Positions 59,242 through 64,000 of a stretch of 64,000 nt of DNA are shown here, piece by piece. This DNA comes from Sphaerisporangium fuscum (lineage in GTDB: Bacteria; Actinomycetota; Actinomycetes; Streptosporangiales; Streptosporangiaceae). The position numbers were made by a program, and so were the translations under genes. The notes under the pieces were generated by a model that was not told the origin of the DNA, searched no databases, and was given only the letters and a program-made list of their open reading frames with translations. The stretch covers positions 1-64,000 of the forward strand of contig NZ_JAHDTF010000024.1 of NCBI RefSeq assembly GCF_018531465.1, written 5' to 3'. The first letter of the stretch is position 1. Each line of letters starts with the position of its first letter.

Positions 59242-60969
59242 ATGGCCGAACAATCCCGCAGAGCCTTTCTCGGCGCCGCACTGGGCGCGGCCGCCCTCGG
59301 CGCGGTGTCCTGGACGCCGGCGTTCCGCGTCCCGGCCGCCTCGGCCGACGCCACGATCCCCGCACCGCCCGGCCCGCCCGCCGGCATCTCGATCTACCAG
59401 CAGGCCTACCGCAACTGGTCGGGCGAGGTGGTGGTCGAGAACCTGTGGACCGCGGCGCCGCGCACGCCGGCCGAGGTGGTGACGCTGGCCAACTGGGCCC
59501 GCGCCGCCGGATGGCGGCTGCGCCCCCGCGGAGCCCGCCTCGGCTGGTCGCCGCTGACCGTCGCCGAGGACACCCCCGCCCAGGTGATCGTGGTCGACAC
59601 CACCGAGCACCTCACGGCCGTACGGGTCGACCCCGGCTCACCCGCCTCGGTCACCGTCCAGCCCGGCCTCACCGTCGACGGCCTCATGGCCGCCCTGTCG
59701 GCCGCCGGGTACGGCCTGAACGCCGCCCCGGCGCTCGGCGAGGTGACGGTGGGCGGGGTGCTGGCGGTCGGCGGCCGAGGCACGGGCGTCCCGGCGGTGG
59801 GGGAGACGCCGGCGGCCGGGCACACCTACGGGTCGCTCAGCAACCTGATCGTCTCCCTGACGGCGGTCGTGTGGGACTCCTCGCTGGGCGCCTACACGCT
59901 GCGCACCTACTCCCGCTCCGACCCGGCGATCCAGGCCCTGCTGGTGAACCTCGGCCGGGCGTTCGTGACCGAGGTGACGCTGCGCGTCGGCCCCGAACGG
60001 CGGCTGCGCTGCCAGAGCTGGTTCAACGTCAGCGCCGACACCCTGTACGCGCCACCGGCCACCGCCGGCCCGCAGTCGTTCGCGAGCTACGTAAACGCCT
60101 GCGGCAGGGTGGTCTGCATCTGGTTCCCCTTCACCGACAACCCCTGGCTGAGGCTCTGGACGGTCCAGCCCACCAGGCCGCCGCTGTCGCGCGAGGTCAC
60201 CCAGCCCTACAACTACCCCTTCAACGACATCGTCCCCAAACAGGTCTCCGACCTGCTCGCCCAGATCATCGGCGGGAACGCCTCGCTCACCCCGTCGTTC
60301 CTCCAGACCCAGATCAGCCTGGTCGGCGCCGGGCTGATCGCGACCGCGAGCTGGGACATCTGGGGCCGCGCGGTCAACCTGCTGTCGTACGTGAAGTCGA
60401 GCACGCTGCGGATCACCACCTGCTGTTACGCCATCCACACCCGGCGGGCCGACATCCAGCGTGTGGTCAGCGAGTTCCACGCGTTCTACAAGGGCAAGCT
60501 GGAGGAGTACCGGGCAGCGGGCCGCTATCCGATGAACGGGCCGGTCGAGATCCGCGTCACCGGACTGGACGACCCCGCCGACTCGCTGGTGGCGGGCGCC
60601 CGGCCCGCCCAGCTCTCGCCGCTGCGGCCGCGCCCCGACCACCCGGAGTGGGACGTGGCGGTCTGGGTCGACCTCATCAGCATCCCGGGCACGCGATATC
60701 AGGACGACTTCTACCGGGAGATGGAGCAGTGGCTGCTGAGCCACTACTCCGGCTCCTACGCCGCCGTCCGGCCCGAGTGGTCCAAGCGCTTCGCCCACAG
60801 CGCGCGGGGCCCCTGGACGGACGACGCCATGCTCGGCGCCACCATTCCTCAGCTCTACCGGACCGGCTACCCCTCATCGGACAACTGGGACACCGCCTGG
60901 TCCACCCTGAACGCCCTGGACCCGCACGGCGTCTTCGCGAGCACCTTCCTGGACGAACTGGCGCCGTAG
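59242..60969 (+). CDS. Tat-exported FAD-binding oxidase, cholesterol oxidase class II-like (VAO family)
   Basis: A 575-residue flavoprotein. The twin-arginine signal is SRRAFLGAALGAAALGAVSW. The FAD-binding PCMH part follows: EVVTLANWARAAGWRLRPRG, VTVQPGLTVDGLMAALSAAG, GEVTVGGVLAVGGRGTGVPA. The rest is a cholesterol-oxidase substrate domain (CRVVCIWFPF-like strand, PYNYPFNDIVPKQVSDLL, VWVDLISIPG). Class II cholesterol oxidases oxidise 3-beta-hydroxysterols with O2 and bind FAD covalently; I cannot fix the covalent histidine by eye. ATG 59242 has GGAGG eight bases upstream. Its promoter carries an operator resembling sterol-pathway repressor sites. Confidence 0.8.
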   Translation: MAEQSRRAFLGAALGAAALGAVSWTPAFRVPAASADATIPAPPGPPAGISIYQQAYRNWSGEVVVENLWTAAPRTPAEVVTLANWARAAGWRLRPRGARLGWSPLTVAEDTPAQVIVVDTTEHLTAVRVDPGSPASVTVQPGLTVDGLMAALSAAGYGLNAAPALGEVTVGGVLAVGGRGTGVPAVGETPAAGHTYGSLSNLIVSLTAVVWDSSLGAYTLRTYSRSDPAIQALLVNLGRAFVTEVTLRVGPERRLRCQSWFNVSADTLYAPPATAGPQSFASYVNACGRVVCIWFPFTDNPWLRLWTVQPTRPPLSREVTQPYNYPFNDIVPKQVSDLLAQIIGGNASLTPSFLQTQISLVGAGLIATASWDIWGRAVNLLSYVKSSTLRITTCCYAIHTRRADIQRVVSEFHAFYKGKLEEYRAAGRYPMNGPVEIRVTGLDDPADSLVAGARPAQLSPLRPRPDHPEWDVAVWVDLISIPGTRYQDDFYREMEQWLLSHYSGSYAAVRPEWSKRFAHSARGPWTDDAMLGATIPQLYRTGYPSSDNWDTAWSTLNALDPHGVFASTFLDELAP

Positions 60970-60991
60970 GCCGGATACCCGCGGCCGGGGG

Positions 60992-61023
60992 CCGGCCCGG
61001 CCGTGCGCGCGCGGCCGGGCCGG
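60992..61023. terminator. Bidirectional terminator hairpin
   Basis: Perfect 12-bp stem CCGGCCCGGCCG / CGGCCGGGCCGG with an eight-base loop, between the convergent flavoprotein and GH13 genes. Confidence 0.7.
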
Positions 61024-61070
61024 TCACCGCCGGACGCCGACGATCGGGGTGGCCCTCCGGTCGTTCGAGG

Positions 61071-62672
61071 TCATGTCGCGGGGCATGCCTGTGGAATCCG
61101 GTAGACGCCGTAGGAGAAGCCGTCCGCGGAGACCTCGCCGCCGGGCCCCAGCTTGACGCCGTCACCCCCGACCAGGCAGTGAGCCTCTGACATGCCGAGG
61201 TCCTGTGGCAGGGGGGCCGTCGCGGTGGCCTGCCGCGGGTTGATGACGACCAGATGGGTGCCGCCGCGGACGTAGATCAGCGGATATCCGTCGTGGACGA
61301 CGCGCAGCGTCCCGGACGTGCCCAGCGCGGGCGTCGTACGGCGAGCCGTGATCAGCGCTCTGACCTGGTGGAGGAGCGAGCCCGGAGCGGCGCGCTGGGC
61401 TTCGACGGTGGGGCGGTCCGGGTCGGGGTCGATCGGCAGGTACAGCGCGCCGGCCGGGGCGGTGGAGAAGCCCGCGTTGGGGGAGGCGTCCCACTGCATC
61501 GGTGTCCGGGAGCCCTGCCTGGCCTCCGGGCCGCACTGGCTGCCCTCCTTGTCGGGCAGGCCCGGCACGTAGCGCATGCCGATCTCGTCGCCGTAGTAGA
61601 TGGTCGGCAGCGACGGCCACGTGAGCAGGAAGGCGAAGGCCGGCGCGACCATGCTCGCGGTACGGCTGCCGCACACCAGCCGCGAGAAGTCGTGGTTGGC
61701 GGTGGGCAGCGCGACGTGTCCCGCGCCGCCGATCGCGTCCCGCGCCTCGTCCCAGGCGGCCAGGAACCGCTTGGGCGACCCGCGCCCGTCGGGGGCGAAG
61801 AAGCACGGGTCGGTGCCCCATTCCGGGCGATGGCTGCCTTCGGCATTGCCCCACAGCGATCGCCATACCGGGCCCACGGCGTGCAGGAAGAAGTCGGCGT
61901 GGAAGCCGGCCGGCACGGACGTCTTCGGGTCCCCCCACTCGGCGAGCAGGGCGCAGTCGGGGTACTCGGTGTCGAGCCAGGCACGCACGTCGTTCCACAG
62001 CCGGGCGGTCTCGCGGCGCTCCGGGTCGTCCTTGACGAGGGAGAAGGCCATGTCGACGCGGAACCCGGACACGCCGAGATCGAGCCAGTAGGCGATGATC
62101 TCGCGCAGGGCGGCGCGGTTGGCGGCCGGGCCGGGGGCGTCGACGGGCCGGCGCCATGGCTCGTCCGGGTTCATCCGCGCGTATCCGAAGTTCAGCGCCG
62201 GCTGGACCGGATAGAAGTTCGGAAGGTAGAACCCCTGCCGGGCACCGGTCGACGGCACCCACTCCTCCGACGGCCGCGTCTCCGACCAGATGTAGCGGTC
62301 GTCGCCGGGATCGTCGGCCGAGGCGCGGAACCAGGCGTGCCGATCGGAGGTGTGCCCGGGGACGAGGTCGAGCATGACCCTGATGCCGCGCTCGCGCGCC
62401 GCCTTCACGAGCGCGATGAGGTCCTGCTCGGTCCCGTAGCGGGGCGCGATCGTGAAATAGTCGGACACGTCATACCCGGCGTCCCCGAAGGGTGAGGCGA
62501 ACAGCGGGTTGAACCAGATCACGTTGACGCCCAGCCAGCTCAGGTGATCGAGCCGGGCCAGCACGCCGGGCAGGTCGCCGATGCCGTCCCCGTCGGAGTC
62601 GGCGAAGGACTGCGGATAGATCTGGTAGATGACGGCGTCGCTCAGCCAGCCGGGTACGGCCCGGTCGCGCAT
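61071..62672 (-). CDS. GH13 alpha-glucosidase/alpha-amylase-family enzyme
   Basis: A 533-residue GH13 enzyme. It opens PGWLSDAVIYQIYPQSFADS. Conserved regions: region I LDLVPGHTSDRHAW, region II GFRVDMAF with nucleophile Asp207, region III ALLAEWGDP with acid Glu245, and region IV TANHDFSR with Asp328. The organisation fits oligo-1,6-glucosidase or alpha-glucosidase groups acting on imported oligosaccharides; no signal peptide. ATG 62672 has GGAG upstream. It lies downstream of a LacI gene on the same strand, with a LacI-type operator (62856-62871) between. Confidence 0.9.
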   Translation of the reverse strand: MRDRAVPGWLSDAVIYQIYPQSFADSDGDGIGDLPGVLARLDHLSWLGVNVIWFNPLFASPFGDAGYDVSDYFTIAPRYGTEQDLIALVKAARERGIRVMLDLVPGHTSDRHAWFRASADDPGDDRYIWSETRPSEEWVPSTGARQGFYLPNFYPVQPALNFGYARMNPDEPWRRPVDAPGPAANRAALREIIAYWLDLGVSGFRVDMAFSLVKDDPERRETARLWNDVRAWLDTEYPDCALLAEWGDPKTSVPAGFHADFFLHAVGPVWRSLWGNAEGSHRPEWGTDPCFFAPDGRGSPKRFLAAWDEARDAIGGAGHVALPTANHDFSRLVCGSRTASMVAPAFAFLLTWPSLPTIYYGDEIGMRYVPGLPDKEGSQCGPEARQGSRTPMQWDASPNAGFSTAPAGALYLPIDPDPDRPTVEAQRAAPGSLLHQVRALITARRTTPALGTSGTLRVVHDGYPLIYVRGGTHLVVINPRQATATAPLPQDLGMSEAHCLVGGDGVKLGPGGEVSADGFSYGVYRIPQACPAT

Positions 62673-62855
62673 GGTGCTACTCCAGTGGTCGGTGCCGGTG
62701 GGGCCGTACAGCGGTACGGCGCGCGGGAGTCGTCGGGCGGGGAGGCGCCGCCGGCCGGTCCGCTACCCGCCCATCGCGCGGGCGACGTCGGCGGACGTGG
62801 ATGACACCTGGTGCCTCGGTCCAGGGGAGGGAGGAGCGGCCACCCACTGCCGGAC

Positions 62856-62871
62856 ACTAAACCGCTTTAAT
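62856..62871. promoter_or_regulatory. LacI-type operator between lacI paralogue 2 and GH13 gene
   Basis: ACTAAACCGCTTTAAT; its core TAAACCGCTTTA is 10 of 12 palindromic around CG. It lies about 185 bases before the GH13 start and covers the last codons and stop of the LacI gene. Confidence 0.6.
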
Positions 62872-63900
62872 AGAGGCGTCAACATCACCGGGCGGGGCCG
62901 TGCTCTCCCTGACGGTGAGCCGCGGCGTGACGGCCTGGATGTCGCGCACCGAGCCGGGGGCCTCGATCGCGGCCAGCAGGACGCGCGCCACCTGCTCGCC
63001 GAGCGCGAACGTGTCCCGGGACAACGACGTGATCGACGGATGGACGATCCTGGTCAGCACCGAGTCGTCGAACGAGGCGATCGACAGCTCGCGCGGCACC
63101 GGGACGCCCATCTCGGCCGCGACCCCGAGCCCGGCGACCGCCATCACGTCGCTGTCGTAGACGATCGCGGTGGGGCGCTCCTGCCGCGACAGCAGCGTCC
63201 TGGTGGCCGCCGCCCCCTGCGCGTCGGAGAAGTCCGTCGGCACCGAGATCGCCTGGACCAGGCCGAGCCTCTTGGCGGCGTCCTTCAGCGCTCTCATGCG
63301 CCGGCGGGTGTGCTGGAAGGTCGGCAGCCCCGCCAGGTGGGCGATGCGCCGGTGGCCGAGCGCGGCCAGGTAGTCGACCAGCGAGAGCATCGCCTCGCGG
63401 TCGTCGGCCCATACGCTCGGCAGGCCGCCGTGCCGCCCCGGCCCGCCGAGGACGACCGCCGGAACGCCGAGCTCCTCCAGGGCGGCGATGCGTGGATCGT
63501 GTATCTGCAGGTCGACGACCACGAATCCGTCCACTCGATGTTCGGCCACCCAGCGCCGGTGAATCTCGATCTCGGCGGCGGTGTCCTCGACGACCATCAC
63601 GTGGAGGGCCGTGGACGTGATCGACAGCCCGGCCTGGAGGCCCGCCATCAGCTGCCCGAAGAAGGGCTCCGCTCCGATCGTGCGGGCGGGGCGGGCCAGG
63701 ACCAGACCGACCGCGTCGGCGCGTGCGCCGCCGAGGGCTCGCGCGGCGCTGTGAGGACGCCAGTTCATCTCCTCAACGATCTTGAGGATGCGCTCCCGGG
63801 TCGCGTCGCTCAGGCCGGGGCGCCCGTTCAGCGCGAACGACACGGCCCCGGGGGAAACGCCCGCCCGTTTGGCGATGTCGGCGATCGTCGGTCTGGTCAC
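62857..63900 (-). CDS. LacI-family transcriptional regulator (paralogue 2)
   Basis: A 347-residue repressor beginning TRPTIADIAKRAGVSPGAVS, with NGRPGLSDATRERILKIVEE, the hinge AARALGGARADAVGLVLARP, and a sugar-binding-type sensor ending FDDSVLTRIVHPSITSLSRD. It matches the LacI protein at 12101-13117 along its length, including the DNA-reading helix, so both probably read the same operators. GTG 63900; AGAGG lies about twelve bases upstream. Its promoter region holds the best palindrome of the set (63955-63970). Confidence 0.9.
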   Translation of the reverse strand: MTRPTIADIAKRAGVSPGAVSFALNGRPGLSDATRERILKIVEEMNWRPHSAARALGGARADAVGLVLARPARTIGAEPFFGQLMAGLQAGLSITSTALHVMVVEDTAAEIEIHRRWVAEHRVDGFVVVDLQIHDPRIAALEELGVPAVVLGGPGRHGGLPSVWADDREAMLSLVDYLAALGHRRIAHLAGLPTFQHTRRRMRALKDAAKRLGLVQAISVPTDFSDAQGAAATRTLLSRQERPTAIVYDSDVMAVAGLGVAAEMGVPVPRELSIASFDDSVLTRIVHPSITSLSRDTFALGEQVARVLLAAIEAPGSVRDIQAVTPRLTVRESTAPPGDVDASIKAV

Positions 63901-63954
63901 GTGTGGGTGTACCTCTCTTGACAGCGGCGTGGCGCCAAATCATAGTGCTTTTTC

Positions 63955-63970
63955 ACTAGAGCGCTTTAGT
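63955..63970. promoter_or_regulatory. LacI-type operator upstream of lacI paralogue 2
   Basis: ACTAGAGCGCTTTAGT, 14 of 16 palindromic around CG, 54 bases before the regulator start. Autoregulation and cross-regulation with the locus at 12-14 kb are likely. Confidence 0.65.
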
Positions 63971-64000
63971 GAGCGCCCTCGACATGTTCTGGTACCCACC

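Noticed and set aside
1..64000. tRNA genes, CRISPR arrays, insertion sequences, integrases, att sites
   Set aside because: Looked for T-loop-like sequences, regular spaced repeats, transposase motifs and terminal inverted repeats; none convincing was found by eye.

Overview
The window is very GC-rich DNA (most third codon positions are G or C) with tightly packed genes, frequent GTG/TTG starts, many TetR, LacI, GntR and HxlR regulators, SpoIIE-type phosphatases and many 4-base GTGA/ATGA stop-start overlaps. This fits a filamentous actinomycete; the gene content looks most like Streptosporangiaceae or a close relative, but that placement is an inference. No tRNA, rRNA, CRISPR array, integrase or insertion sequence was seen.

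Left part (1-24,400). An acyl-CoA ligase end, a thiolase and an ECF-type ATPase/T-subunit pair form one operon that may belong to fatty-acid or biotin-precursor uptake. A bacterial Thg1-like 3'-5' polymerase follows, then a TetR/short-UvrA drug-resistance pair with an operator between them, an AEC permease, an aldo/keto reductase, a GNAT acetyltransferase preceded by a tiny leader ORF and a perfect hairpin, an amidohydrolase, and a LacI regulator with a glycoside hydrolase. Next come an HbpS-like haem-binding protein divergent from a SenS/SenR-like two-component system, then a decayed zone (about 19.9-22.7 kb) holding at least four broken genes (amidohydrolase, allantoicase, membrane protein, TetR). 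It ends with a rifampicin monooxygenase (rox) carrying a rifamycin-associated element.

Centre (24,700-38,400). This is a self-contained respiratory island. A plus-strand operon ccmC-ccmD-ccmE-ccmF-ccmG-ccmH/I plus a cupredoxin lipoprotein (System I cytochrome c maturation) converges on a minus-strand operon ctaC-ctaD-ctaE-membrane protein-ctaG-like-cytochrome c-qcrC-qcrA-qcrB-small ORF (caa3-type oxidase plus bc complex). Four covalent c-haem sites are encoded by the second operon and the machinery to attach them by the first. System I in an actinobacterium, without visible ccmA/ccmB, is the most striking feature here.

Right part (38,700-64,000). Accessory genes: two SpoIIE phosphatases (one frameshifted, one running through the opposite gene), 5'-truncated methyltransferase, Nudix and hydrolase remnants, an HxlR/MFS pair, a TetR/CynX-like MFS pair, an epoxide hydrolase, a CDF metal exporter, a sulfotransferase, a beta-propeller protein, an MFS/CGNR pair, a Tat-exported cholesterol-oxidase-like flavoprotein with a near-consensus promoter and operator, and a GH13 alpha-glucosidase with its own LacI regulator. 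The two LacI proteins are close paralogues, and near-identical palindromes lie by both regulator genes and both glycosidases, so the two loci 50 kb apart probably form one sugar regulon.
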